Shown one piece after another: positions 21,291 to 32,690 of a DNA stretch of 64,000 nt. Each line of letters opens with the position of its first letter. Position 1 is the first letter of the stretch. A program made the position numbers and the translations under genes. The stretch comes from Carya illinoinensis (lineage: Eukaryota > Streptophyta > Magnoliopsida > Fagales > Juglandaceae): assembly GCF_018687715.1 (NCBI RefSeq), contig NC_056767.1, forward strand, positions 7,441,001 through 7,505,000. Direction: 5' to 3'. The notes beneath the pieces were generated by a model that saw nothing but the letters and a program-made list of their open reading frames with translations, ran no database searches and was not told the origin of the DNA.

Positions 21291-23196
21291 AAGGGTGTCT
21301 TGTACCCCTATGATGACACCTTTAGTCACCCTATTGGTCGCAAACTACACTACCAAACGGATTTTGATTGACAACAGGAGCTCCACCGACATCCTATTTT
21401 GGGATGCCTTTAATAAGATGGGTATTAGCTCTGATAGGCTACGCCCATCACCCACCCCTCTGAAAGGATTTTCTAGTAAATCTGTCTAGCCTATGGGTGC
21501 CATCGTGTTACTGATCACAATGAGGCAGGGGGACAACATGGTTATGACAATGACAGACTTCTTAGTTGGTAAAGCCTCATCATCATACAACACCATACCA
21601 GGGTGCCCAACTCTAAATAGTTTAAAGGTTTTGCAACTTTTCTTACCATCCATAAATTAAGTTTCCAATAGAAGTAGGCGTCGGTGAGTTAAGAGGAGAG
21701 TAGATCTTGGCAAGAGAATGTTATGTATAGGAACTCAAGGTGGCGGTGCCATCAGTAGTTGTTGTGGATAACTCAAACGCTAAACCGCCACCCCCACCGA
21801 TGGTCGTTACTGGCCAAGACATTAAATTTAGGGATGAGAGCAATTTAATGCAAGAAAAGGCAAACAAACCCTTGGAGTTCGTAGCACTCCATTCAGACTA
21901 TCCGAACGCCCCCAAAACTCTCACTTGAGCATAAAGAGGCATTGAAACAATTATCAGTCGAACACAAGGATGTATTTGCTTGGAACCACGAAGATGCTAA
22001 GCATTGACATTGTCATCACAAAGCACGGGCTATGCGTTGATCCAGTGACGAAGAAAGTATGTTAGAATAGAAGAATTTTCAGCACAGAAAAGTGCATGGC
22101 CATAGCTAAAGAGATTGATCACCTTCTAGCAGCGGGATTTATAAGGGAAACCTATTACCTAGAGTAGCTTTCAAACTTAGTGTTAGTAAAGAAAGCGAAT
22201 AGGAAGTGGAAGATGTTCGTTAACTTCACAGACTTGAATAAAGCTTGTCCCAAAGACAGTTTCCCATTGCCACAGATAAATGTTATTGTGGTCACCACGA
22301 CAGGACATTGGTGCTAAACTTCATGGATGCTTATTCAGAATACAATCAAATTTGCATGAGTAAGTCAGATGAAGAGAAAATGACATTCATCACCAACAAA
22401 GGTCTTTATTGTTATCGAGTAATACCATTCGGGTTGAAAAACACCGGGACAACTTATCAAAGGCCGGTCAATCTGATGTTCAAGAAGCAGATTGGGAAGA
22501 CTATGGAAATGTATGTTGACACTTGTTGGTGAAAAGCAAAGAACCTGCCTAAGACTTAGCCGACCTACGAGAGTCTTTTGTTGTGCTTCTCAAACCCAAG
22601 ATGAAATTGAATCTAGCAAAGTGTGCTTTTGGCGTAAATTCAAGGAAGTTCTTAGACTTTATAGTCTCTAAAAGGGGTATTGAAGCGAACCCTGAGAAGA
22701 TCAATCCTATTGAACATGATGTCACCCAAGAGCATCAACGAAGCCCAATGATTGGTGGGGAAAACAACAGCCTTTAACAGGTTCGTTTCAAGGTCCACAG
22801 ACAAATGCCTTCCTTTCTCTAGAGTTTTAAGGAATATCCATCCATGGAATGAAGAATGTGATATGGCTTTTCAAGAATTGAAGCAATACCTCTCCAGCCC
22901 ACCATTACTGAAGCAACATAATCACAGAGATACCCTGTATGTGTACTTGGCAGTATCCCTACATGCCGTTTCCGTAGTGCTAGTTAAAGAGGAGGGCACT
23001 ACCCAAGCACTAGTATACTATGCGAGCTATGCACTGAGAGGTGCTAAAGCCAGATACCCAACAATGGATATATTAGCGTTTGCCTTAGTAACGCCTGCCA
23101 AAAGATCACACCCGTATTTTCAAGCCCATCCCATGAAAGTGTTAACTGAACACCCCATTGGAAGAATATTGTAGAAAATAAAAGCTTCAGGCCGAT
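21291..23196 (+). pseudogene. Tat protease, reverse transcriptase and RNase H remnants
   Basis: The protease is at about 21300-21640: ILIDNRSSTDILFWDAFNKM, where the family has DNGSSAD, so the glycine after the catalytic Asp region is changed. RT is at about 22040-22760: FMDAYSEYNQICM, then MTFITNKGLYCYRVIPFGLK and TYQRPVNLMFKKQIG. The catalytic YVDD is destroyed by a small deletion and reads YVDT at about 22513-22524. The first RNase H is at about 22780-23174 with ALVYYASYALRGAKARYPTM and HPMKVLTEHPIGRIL, stopping at TAG 23172. Stops and frame changes occur every few hundred bases. Confidence 0.82.
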
Positions 23197-24139
23197 CAGG
23201 TGTGAAGATTAATTTCACACCGACCAATCAACAAATTCCATGTAGGCATCCCAAAAAGAATTGAAAATGGACCTGCATACACTCGAAACCTCTCCCTCTT
23301 TCTGTGCCTCTCCTTCCCCTATCTGTACTCAAGATGCCTATTGTCCCTCTCCTTCTTTCTCTCTCTCTCCCTCCCCCATCTGCACTCAAGATTTGGCTAG
23401 CAGACGTTTCTACCATCGTTACCATATTCTTCTCCAACCTTTTCTCGCTGATTCATTTTTTCCTTAATGTCCATGTTTTTACTATGCTCACCTTCTTTAT
23501 CTCTCTATTGTTGTTTCTTCTTCCACTACCATTTCTGGTCTTTCTTGTGTTTTTTGCATAGTTCTATTAAGGTTTGTTTACTCAAAAGAGTCAAACTTTA
23601 ATACCCACATACTTAAATTTGTTCTTGTTTAATTTCAGCAAGTTGGAAACCCTTATAAACTAGATCTCTTGTTAAATCTTTATTGGGGCATTGGTTTTCT
23701 GATTTTGTTTAACTAAATCAGAGATTCTAATAAGTTTACTTCACGTAGTTGGGTTTGGCCTAAAGGTGGGGCATCTACTTTTGATGCTATGTTACTAGAT
23801 TGTGTCTGTAATTTCTATGAACTGGTTCATAAATAGTGGAATAGTGGACACCAAGACTGGTTTGCTTTGTTATAGTGGCAATATTGGAAGATCCACTACT
23901 ACTACCAGTATATTGGGTCTAAGAGAGTCCCGAAAGCATGGTGGAGGAAGCTCTTGATTACAAGGGTACTTGGTTGGACCATATTGTCTCTGTCAATCTT
24001 CTACTAGATGAATGCAGATGGGGGAGGGAGAGCGAGGGGTTTTTGGTGTAGTTCCTTCAACATCTTGAGTGCAGATATGGGAGGGAAAGGGAGAGGAAGA
24101 AGGAGAGGGACAGTCAGCGTCTTGAGTGCAGATGGGGGG

Positions 24140-24206
<67 letters not shown>

Positions 24207-24297
24207 TTCAGGAGTATGCAAGTCCATTTCAATTATTTTTGGGATGCTTACATGGCACTTGTTGATTGGCTGATGTGAAATTAATCTTTACATCTGA
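23197..24297. mobile_element. Long-TIR DNA transposon (Mutator-like?) inside the Tat RNase H
   Basis: The left end caggtgtgaagattaatttc and the right end (reverse complement cagatgtaaagattaatttc) begin inverted repeats that stay alignable for about 100 bp and then run into matching CT- and GA-rich arms containing atctgcactcaagat units. TIRs of this length suggest a MULE-type element. The 600-bp interior has no transposase. Flanking RNase H codons overlap on both sides (EHPIGRILxKIKASGR left, EHHSLQKPNSSGR right), so this is not a plain insertion with a 9-bp target duplication. Confidence 0.65.
24140..24203. repeat. (GA)n microsatellite
   Basis: About 30 GA repeats in the right arm of the long-TIR transposon. 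The left arm has only a short CT run near 23357-23373, so the two arms have diverged by array expansion. Confidence 0.95.
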
Positions 24298-26170
24298 CTG
24301 TCCTGGAGCACCACTCATTACAAAAACCCAACTCCTCAGGCAGATTAGTTGCATGGTCAATGGAGCTTAGTGAGTTCAATACTGAATACTATCCAAGAGT
24401 GCAGTTAAGGGACAAGCTTTGGTGGACCTCGTCACTGGGTTCACAGGGTTCTTAGTTGAAATTCAAGCCACACCACACCAGCAACCCTAGCGAGTTTTTG
24501 TCGACAAATCCGCTTGCCAAACATGGAAGATAGAAATTTATATTGTTGAAGAAAGCAGAAAGGAGCACTATTATATGGAGACGCTCACATTCAAAACCAC
24601 TGATAATGAAGCCCTGATAGGTGGGCTCTCAATCGCCAAAGCACTAGGCGCAATATAGATCGAGGTGAAGGCAGATTCCCAAATCGTGGTAAACCAAGTC
24701 ATTGGAGCCTACGCCACGAAAAGGAAAAAATTGAAGCAATATTTGAACCGAGTATGGGAGATCCATGACCAATTGACTTACTGTAGCTTGGAACAGATCC
24801 CCAAAGAAGACAACGCCATAGCAAATAGGTTGGCTAAAGTCGCCTCCGTGAAGGAAGAGATAAATTTCCTATGGGAGGTACACAGAAAGGTAATAGAAAT
24901 TCCAACAATTGAAATAAAAGTGAACCAACTAGCACTAGTAGAGCTAGAATGGGCCAAGCCAAACTCTGAATATTTAGAATCAGGCAAGTTTCCTGAAAAG
25001 AAAGAGGCAACAAAGAAGACCAAAAGAAGCGCAACACGATTCGCCAAGGTAGATGGAATCCTTAAAAAAAATAAAAACGATTTGCCGCCCTTTGCTAAGG
25101 TGTATCTCGCTAAAGGAGGCGTAGTATGTTCTAGCAGAGATACATGAGAGCGTCTACAAGAAACATTCGGGCAGAAAGGCTTTGGCGGGGAAAGCACTCT
25201 GGGTAGGTTATTATTGGTCCAACACCCCCAGGGAAGCCAAGCAATTTGCAAAAAAGTGCATCAGGTGCCAAATCTTCGCTCTTATCCATCATGCCCCCTA
25301 GAGAAGTTATTCTCTATTAAGGCCATTGGCCATTTACTCAGTGGGGAGTTGATTTAGTCGACCCCTTCCCTCTAAAGAAGAGGGTGTGAAACATATCATG
25401 GTGGCCATGGACTATTTCAGAAAGTGGGTGGAGATGGAACTCTTAGCGACCATAACAGCGAAGACTATCACTAAGTTTCTATGGAAGAACATGGTCTGCC
25501 GATTTGGGATCCCTCACACTATAATATCAAACAACAGAAAATAATTTGACTCAAAGCATCAAGGAATGGTGCAAGGAGCTGGGAATCTAAGCCAAGTATT
25601 CATCACCTAGTAACCCACAAGCCAAAGGGTAGTAGAGTCGACGAACAAGTCTTTACATGGGATCTTAAAGAAGAAGCTAATAGAAAATAAAGGATAATGG
25701 GTAGCATAACTGCTTGGAGTACTATGGGCATATAGGACAATGGTGAAGACCTCAAAAGGTGAGACACCGTTCAAGTTGGCTTTTGGAAGCGAAGAAATCA
25801 CGCCAGTGGAAATAGGTATGCCTACACACCGAACCCACCACTTTAATCAAATAGAGAATGACGAAACACTGGAAGAGCACCTTGACCTCCTGGAAGAAAA
25901 GAGAAAAGAAGCTGAGATCCAAAATGTCCTCCACAAAAGAATAATAGAACACTACTTCAACAAGTGGGTCAAGTCCAGGTCCTTCAAGGTAGGTGGCTTG
26001 GTCCTCAAGGAGACGGGAGTGGCAACACAAGATGAAGGAAAACTTGGGCCACGCTGGGAAAGACTGTATATAGTGATAGCCAAACACCAACTGCGGTTTA
26101 CTACAACAAAGACAACCAAGGAAAGGAGTTGCAGCACCCATGGAATGCTGAGCATTTGAAGAAATTCTAA
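24298..26170 (+). pseudogene. Tat second RNase H and integrase remnants
   Basis: RNase H coding resumes with SSGRLVAWSMELSEF at about 24330. After a frame change come TGFLVEIQATP, RVFVDKSAC and a NEALIGGLSIAKALGA block, then KADSQIVVNQVIGAYATKRK, the extra RNase H typical of Tat elements. Integrase follows: RKALAGKALWVGYYW, a CIRCQIF finger, MVAMDYFRKWVEMELLATIT, then ISNNRK where the family has a catalytic Asp (SDNGKQ). GETPFKLAFGSEEITPVEIG is near 25760. The end HPWNAEHLKKF with TAA at 26168-26170 is the conserved Tat pol terminus. Several stops and at least three frame changes are visible. Confidence 0.82.
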
Positions 26171-26244
26171 CCTTGATTTTTTCTTTTTTCTATGTACTTA
26201 ATAAAGATAGATCAATAAAGACGAGTGATTGTCTAGTTTGCATG

Positions 26245-26637
26245 CCCACGACTCCCATATTTAGTCACCAAAGTTGAGGCAAAGACTTGCGGTGCAACTA
26301 GAAGGGCGTGGAGGTTAATAGACCCCATGACTCCGATATTTAGTACCAAAGTCGAGTCAAAGACTCACGGTGCAGGCAGAAGGGTGTGGAGGTCAAAAGA
26401 CCTCACAACTCCCATATTTAGTCACTAAAGTCGAGTCAAAGACTCGTCATGCAGGCAGAAGGGCGTGGAGGTCTAAAGACCCCAATCTCCCATACTTAGT
26501 CACCAAAGTCGACTCAAAGACTTGCAGTATAACCAGAAGGGCATGGAGGTTAAAGGACCCACAACTCCCATACTTAGTTACTAAAGTCGAGTCAAAGACT
26601 CGCGGTGCTGCCAAAAAGACATGGAGGTCAAAAGACC
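26245..26637. repeat. 78-79-bp minisatellite, left block (about 5 units)
   Basis: Units begin gacc at 26321, 26399, 26478, 26556 and 26635, a spacing of 78-79 bp. Each contains actccc.tatttagtcac, aagtcgagtcaaagact and gaagggcgtggaggt. The array starts about 75 bp after the Tat pol stop. It is interrupted by the Athila derivative and resumes at 34061. Hypervariable tandem repeats in the 3' untranslated region are a known habit of Tat/Ogre elements. Confidence 0.92.
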
Positions 26638-28002
26638 TGATGAGTGTGCGAAAGTGCACTCTACATACCCTATTATTGGACTAAAATGCTAAAATATGAA
26701 TAGAAATTATAGGAATTAATGTGTATTCTTAAATTGAATTTCTATTTACGTTGGGATACTCCTAAGCAGTTTTTTTATGTCTAATTTCAGAGTTTATAAA
26801 AGAGCAAGTCAAGCCCAGTCAAATTCAAAGGAGGACATTCATGGGGTTTGAGAGCAATTTGGAAGAAAAGAAAAAGAAAAAAAAATCACAAAATGAAACC
26901 ACAAGAAGTCCAAGTTCGAAATTCGCTAGGAGACAGTCTGGATATACTTTAGTGTTTTGACTGTATCTTTTTACTCATATATCGGATTGATGCGATTCTT
27001 GATGCATTGGAAAGCTATCTTAAAGGGATATAACTTTGTCTCTAATAAGGACTTCCAAATTCGAACTCTTGAAGGCTGTACATGGTTGCCAAGATAAGTC
27101 CTAAAATTTAGGCGATTTTTTTATGCGGAAATCAAGACATTAGGGTTTCTTTCTTACCCTATATAAGCATATCATTAGCACGAAATGGAGAGGAGGAAGA
27201 GGCACAAGAGGCAGATCTGAAGAGAGGAGAAAATCACTTCCATGGTCACCGTTCATTTCAGTTTTCTCTGGAGATTTTTGTTGTCCATTATATTTATGGG
27301 TAACTAAATTCTCAAGTAGGGTTAGGGATGAACTTGCACATTAGATGGTATTTCTAATTTATTCTTAATTCATGTATTTGATTTTCAATTGCTAAAACTC
27401 TTTTGTTTTATCATTTTCAATTCATCGTTGATGTTTTCTTCTCCAAATAATCATAGAATTTATTGTGTTTATGGATTCAGTCATGCTTTTTCTATTGAAT
27501 GGATTGGTTCTTTGATTATGTTTGGATCAATTATTTATCTATATTGATTTAGTTTTTTGCTGCAATATCGCTTCCTGAGTATATTGTCGTCATTGGATTT
27601 TATCAATAGGGGTAGTAATTCACGTTTTTTAAAAGTGGTGAATGTTTTTTCAAAGGGTTACATTTGATTTAAGTCTGGTTTATAAATCTATACCTTCCGA
27701 TTGGGAATTGCAGGAATTGAGTTCCTAATTGAGTTATCTAATAAATTAAGAATAATTAAAATACCAGATTTGTGCAAGAGATTCCCGACGCTCTACTGTT
27801 TGTTAAATTTGAGTACTTTTTCTGTTAATCACTTTGCTTCACTTGAATTTACATTTAAAATTAATTTTTGTTCTCTATTACTTATTTAATATTTTTTCTT
27901 TAGTTTCTTTGTTCCTTTTGCTATTCTTTTAATTTGTCTCCCTGTGGAATCGACACCCCAAAGCTGTGCTACAACTACCGCGTTATTCTTTGGGCGTAAT
28001 CA
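26638..28002 (+). repeat. 5' LTR of the Athila derivative
   Basis: Starts TGATGAGTGTGCGAAAG. A TATA box (tatataa) lies at 27160-27166. The AT-rich stretch 27330-27880 contains open frames that also occur in the 3' LTR and are not genes. Confidence 0.95.
27160..27166 (+). promoter_or_regulatory. TATA box of the Athila-type 5' LTR
   Basis: tatataa in the context ttaccctatataagcatatc, conserved in the 3' LTR at 33217-33223. Confidence 0.6.
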
Positions 28003-28007
28003 AATTT

Positions 28008-28025
28008 TGGCGCCGTTGCCGGGGA
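28008..28025 (+). other. Primer binding site, Asp tRNA
   Basis: tggcgccgttgccgggga, 18 bases, is the exact complement of the 3' end of plant tRNA-Asp including CCA, the primer used by Athila-type elements. It lies five bases behind the 5' LTR. Confidence 0.93.
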
Positions 28026-28173
28026 GACGGTAGAAGAATTGTGAGATAGTTTTTCTTTTCAACAGTTTGTAAAGGCGGTAACTTCGTTCCCTATTTTAGC
28101 TTGCTACATCTTTTTTTTATTTTCTTTTTCTTTTTGTAGTTTTTTTTTAGTGTTGGGTTTTTCTCTACCTTGC

Positions 28174-30981
28174 ATGTACAGGTATAGAGACGCCTTAGGT
28201 CGGTTTGCTTGTAGACCTGTGTTAGAGTCAGAATTTAATTTTTCTGATCATTTGTTTGATAATTCTTCTAATTTTGAGAAAATGAGTGAACATGAAGATC
28301 AACCCACTAGGACCCTTCAGGATTACCTCCACCCTACACGCACAGCCACACCATCATGCATCATGTTTCCAGCTAATATTCGCCAATTGGATTTTAAAAC
28401 ATGGATGATACAGTTACTCCCTACTTTTCATGGCTTGGAAAATGAAAATCCATATGTGCACATTAGGGAGTTTGAGGAAGTAATTGCGACTTTTCATAGT
28501 CAAAATGCAACTGATGACATTGTGAGACTTACGTTCTTTCCTTTCTCTTTGAAGGATAGAGCTAAGAGTTGGCTATACTCTTTGAGACCACGATCTATTG
28601 GATCATGGAATGAGATGACTCAGTTCTTTTTTAATAAATAATTTTCCCAACATAAGACCAATGCTTTAAAAAGGCAAATCTCCACCTTTGTACAAAATGA
28701 CAGTGAGACTTTGTATCAGTCTTGGGAGAGATTTAAGGAGCTATTGAGTATGTGTCCTCACCATGTGTATGAGAATTGGCGCTTAGTGAGCTATTTTTAT
28801 GAGGGACTTACACCTAGAGAGCGTCAATTTGTGGAGATGATGTGTAATGGTGAGTTCTTACAGAAAGATCTTGATGAGGCCATAGAATACCTCAATGAGC
28901 TTGCTGAAAAAGCTCACACTTGGACTGGACCTAGTGCTACTGAGAGCACAAATAGGTCACGACCTGCAGAAAACCTAAATGGTGGTGGAATTTACCATCT
29001 CAGGAAAGAAGATAACCTAAAGGCTAAGGTTGAGATGCTCACTAGGGAGCTAGAGGTGTTGAAGAATAAAGACTTAAAGCCAACACACGTGGCTAATCAT
29101 GCAGAGTCTTTTGGACCATGTTTTGTGTGTGGCGGGGTAGATCACCTTGCCCAAGAGTGTCCCACATTTGTTGAGATGAGAGGGATGTATGAGGAACAAT
29201 GTAATGCCTTAGGTATGTACAAGAAGCCTTTTACACATTTCTCTAATACCTACAATCCTGAGTGGCGTAATCACCCCAATTTTAGTTGAAAATCTGAAAA
29301 CCAGCCGCCTGCACAACCCCCTAGATCATATCCTGCACCATATCATGCACCTTCATCTTCTAGGAGTCCTTTAGAAGACATTTTGCATGCTTTTATTGAG
29401 GCACAGAGTAAAACTAATCAAAAGTTTGAATTTTTGATTATGCAGGTTGTTGAAGAAAACAAAGAGATAAAGAGTCATATATCCAAGATAATGAGCTCCT
29501 TGAGTGTGAATGAGCGTGGCAAGTTTCCTTCTCAAGCTCAATCCGCACCCCAAGGTCAGCATATGGCACAAAAAAAATTTTTAAAAAAAGTTCATGCCAT
29601 TATGACAAGAAGTGGTAAGTCCTTACACATCCCAACAACTGATAAGCAAGAGGATGTTGAAGAGGAACAAAGCAATGATAGCACCGAGTTCCCCAAGGAT
29701 GCCGAGGTAATCAAGAATCCAGTTAAGGTACCATTTCCTCAAGCTTTAAAATATGGTATGCGAACTTTAGATCCTAGTAATGAAATCTTGGAGAACCTCA
29801 GGCAGGTAAAGATTAACCTTTCTCTTTTGCATGTTATTAAACAAGTTTCCACTTATGCAAAAGTTCTTAAAGACTTGTGTACAGTTAAGAGGAAGCACCA
29901 TGTTAAGAAGACAGCATTTCTGACAGAGCAAGTTAGTGCTCTAATTGAGCAGCGAATTCCTCCTAAGTACAAGGATCCTGGTTGTCCAATCATTGCATGT
30001 AATATTGAGAATCATGAGTTTGGGCAAGCCTTGCTAGATCTAGGAGCTAGTGTTAATTTGATGCCTTATTCCATTTATTTGCAGCTTGGTTTGGGTGAAA
30101 TTAAGCCTACTTCTGTCGTGCTTCAGTTGGTTGATCGTTCAGTTAAGAAACCGAGAGGGATAGTTGAGGATGTTTTGATCCAAATTGACAAGTTTTATTA
30201 TCCTGTTGATTTCTTAATTTTGGACACTCCATCAGTTGTTGAGTCTAACTCTAAAGTTCCTCTCATATTAGGTAGACCTTTCCTTGCTACGGCTAATGCA
30301 CTTATAAATTGTAGGAATGGGTTGATGAAGTTATCTTTTGGAAACATGACCATGGAGGTCAACATTTTCCATATTGAGAAGCAGCCAACAGATGACGAGT
30401 ACCACCAAACGTATATGATTGATGCACTCATAGACAAGGGAGTTCACACAACTCATGATTTTGATCCCCTTGAATATTCCCTTGTGAATTCTGAGTTTAA
30501 TACATCTGTTAGTGACTCATCTGATGTTATTGATATTTGTGCTGTTTTTGATGAAACTCAGGATTATGGCACACAGGTTTGGCAACAGAAATTTGAAGAG
30601 TTGCCTAAGAAATGTGGAAAACAGATTCCTGTAAGTATGAAAGCACCAAGAGTTAAATTGAAGTCTTTGCCTAAGTCTAAAGTCTATAAGGTTAAAATGA
30701 AAGCGTTTCATGATAAAAATATTCTTAGGAAGAGGTTTAAACCTAATGACCGAATATGCTTATATGATTTTGGATCTCACAAGCACAAAGGAAAACTTCG
30801 GTTTAGGTGGACTGACCCATTTCTAGTGAAAAATATTTTTGTAAATGAGGTGGTAGAAATAGAAGATCCTAAGGATGGTCGGATCTTTAAAGTAAATGGT
30901 CAACACCTTAAAATATTAATTGATAGGCAAGTTCCGGAAGTGGAAGACATTCCACTTGTGGATCCAGTCTATCAACCTTGA
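28174..30981 (+). pseudogene. Athila gag-protease fused in frame to the integrase C-terminal tail
   Basis: One continuous frame from ATG 28174 (an inner ATG at 28282 is equally possible) to TGA 30979. It has only two internal stops, TAA at 28639 and TGA at 29287, the latter probably a former Trp codon. Gag motifs: LLPTFHGLENENPYVHIREF, TFFPFSLKDRAKSWLYSL, YQSWERFKELL and a CCHC knuckle (29119-29160). Protease: DLGASVNLMPYS from 30037 and LILGRPFLATANALI. After KAPRVKLKSLP, which normally leads into RT, the frame passes straight into YKVKMKAFHDKNILRKRF and GKLRFRWTDPF ... FKVNGQHLK, the integrase tail. RT, both RNase H parts and the DDE core are deleted without loss of frame; the joint is near 30660-30690. 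Confidence 0.9.
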
Positions 30982-32690
30982 CCACACCACCAAGGTATGT
31001 GTTTCTTTATTTATTTTGTTTTGCTTTGTTTTGTTTTTGTTTTTTCTTATTTTCTTTCTTTTCCTTTTTGTTTGCTGTTGTTTTCTTTGTTTTTGATTGC
31101 AGGATAGTTTCATTTCGTCATTTCAGATTACCATCTTTGGTATTTAGGGAGCTACCCACATCACTCATCAGGTGTATTCTACCATTTTCAGTTACTCCCC
31201 ATTCAATTTTGATTCTTAAACATTGAGGACAATGTTTCATTTAAGTTGGGGGGTGGTGGTGCAAATTCAATTTTTAAAATGCTTGTTGGAACTCTGTGGC
31301 ATATTTTCATGTGTCAATTTTTTTTAATTTGCATCACATGTGCATCATTTTCACATGTGTACTCATTCTCATTCATAGTCATCTTCGTGAATTCACCAAA
31401 CCCACCAGATCATTTTTTGCTGAAACATTCACAGAATCCTTAATGCACTTATCCAAGTTTTGTGGTAAGATGGTGGTTTGACACATGTAGATAGAGAACT
31501 CTTTTGCTTAAGTTTTCATGTGAGTTTGGAGAGGATTGAGAGCATACAAATGCAGTAAATTGTGATAAGCGTTCATTGATCTGTTGAATTGGGCGCTTCT
31601 TTTGAGAATATCATTACATGGTTTGCAGTACAATGGTGGATATACTTGGGATATGACGAAGGTCAACTTAGGATTAACGTTTGAGCCTTTCAAGCTATCC
31701 TTTCCATCATAGACCCCTAGTAGCCAAATTTGAGCCAATAAACACTTGTAGCTTTTTCTTTTCATATGCCCATATCATCCATGCCTCTCCACATTGGAGT
31801 ATAACCTATACACAGATTTTCTTACCCTTTTTACTTCCAAGTGTATACTAGGTGTGGAATTTGTATTTTCTTTCTTTAATTTTATCATTTTCAATTAAGA
31901 AGAAGAAGAAGACGACAGAAAAAAGAGAAGAGTACAAGTTGCAAAATGTTCAATTGAGTGAGCTCTAAAAAAAAAAAAGTTGGTAGAGATGGAAAGAATA
32001 CAAAAGTGGCATGTGTTTGTCCATCAAATTGTTGAAAAAAAAAAGAGGAAGAATAAGGAAAAGCATTATTATTTGATGATCTGAAAAGTTGGAGAGTATA
32101 TCAAGTGAGAAGTGTGGTCTATTGAGATATTTAATAAAATTCCCTTTGTATGTACTTGGAAGTTTTTGAATCCCTTTCATCCTTTTTTTTTATATAACCC
32201 CAAAACCAAGCCACATTACAACCTTTTGTGTTGACCATTCTGATCCTAAGTAAGCTGTTGGAAAGATTGATGGAAGTTTCATTTGTTAGTGTTCCTATCA
32301 TAAGATCAATGTTTGCTTGTTGCTTGTACATAATTGCCTAATTTTCCATGAGAGTGTATATACACCCATTGTCAACTCCATAGAGAGAGCCCTTACACGA
32401 AACACTATTATACCCGTGAGTTATGGAGTTGAACCTTCTGCTTAAGATGTTCTTGATGTTGCATGTGTCAAGGTTAGTGGTACGATGGTTATGGCTTGGA
32501 GAACACACACACACTCTGTGGATTGCTATAGGTGGATTGATCTTGATGGGTTATTGGATTCCTTAGATTGTTTTGATATGTGAATCTGGAAAGTGTGACT
32601 TGATGGCCTTTATGTGTGATTTTCTTTGGTCTCTTTCGTTGTTTTGACATGAAAATTGTTAGGGACTAGCAAGGAGTAAGTTGGTGGGTG
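30982..32690. other. 3' untranslated region of the Athila derivative
   Basis: I see no env-like or other ORF. A conserved G-rich block, taagttggggggtggtggt at 31242-31260, follows gaggacaatgtttcattt; Athila-related elements carry such a polypurine-like block well inside the element. The true PPT next to the 3' LTR is weak (taagttggtgggtg, 32677-32690). Thymine-rich (31005-31095) and A/G-rich (31890-32060) stretches make up much of the rest. Confidence 0.6.

Noticed and set aside
24008..24265. Arg-Glu and Ser-Leu repeat proteins at the GA array
   Set aside because: Pure microsatellite translation.
26370..26684. A plus-strand frame with repeated YLVTKVESKTR peptides
   Set aside because: It is the 78-bp minisatellite read in frame (78 is divisible by 3). 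The 79-bp units break the frame, and the reading runs into the Athila LTR.
27701..27889. A 62-residue frame repeated at 33758-33946
   Set aside because: It lies in both LTRs of the Athila derivative, is AT-rich, and has no family resemblance.
30982..32690. An env-like gene in the Athila derivative
   Set aside because: Some Athila elements carry one here, but I find no frame with a signal peptide or membrane segment; the small frames near 30978-31443 are T-rich low complexity.
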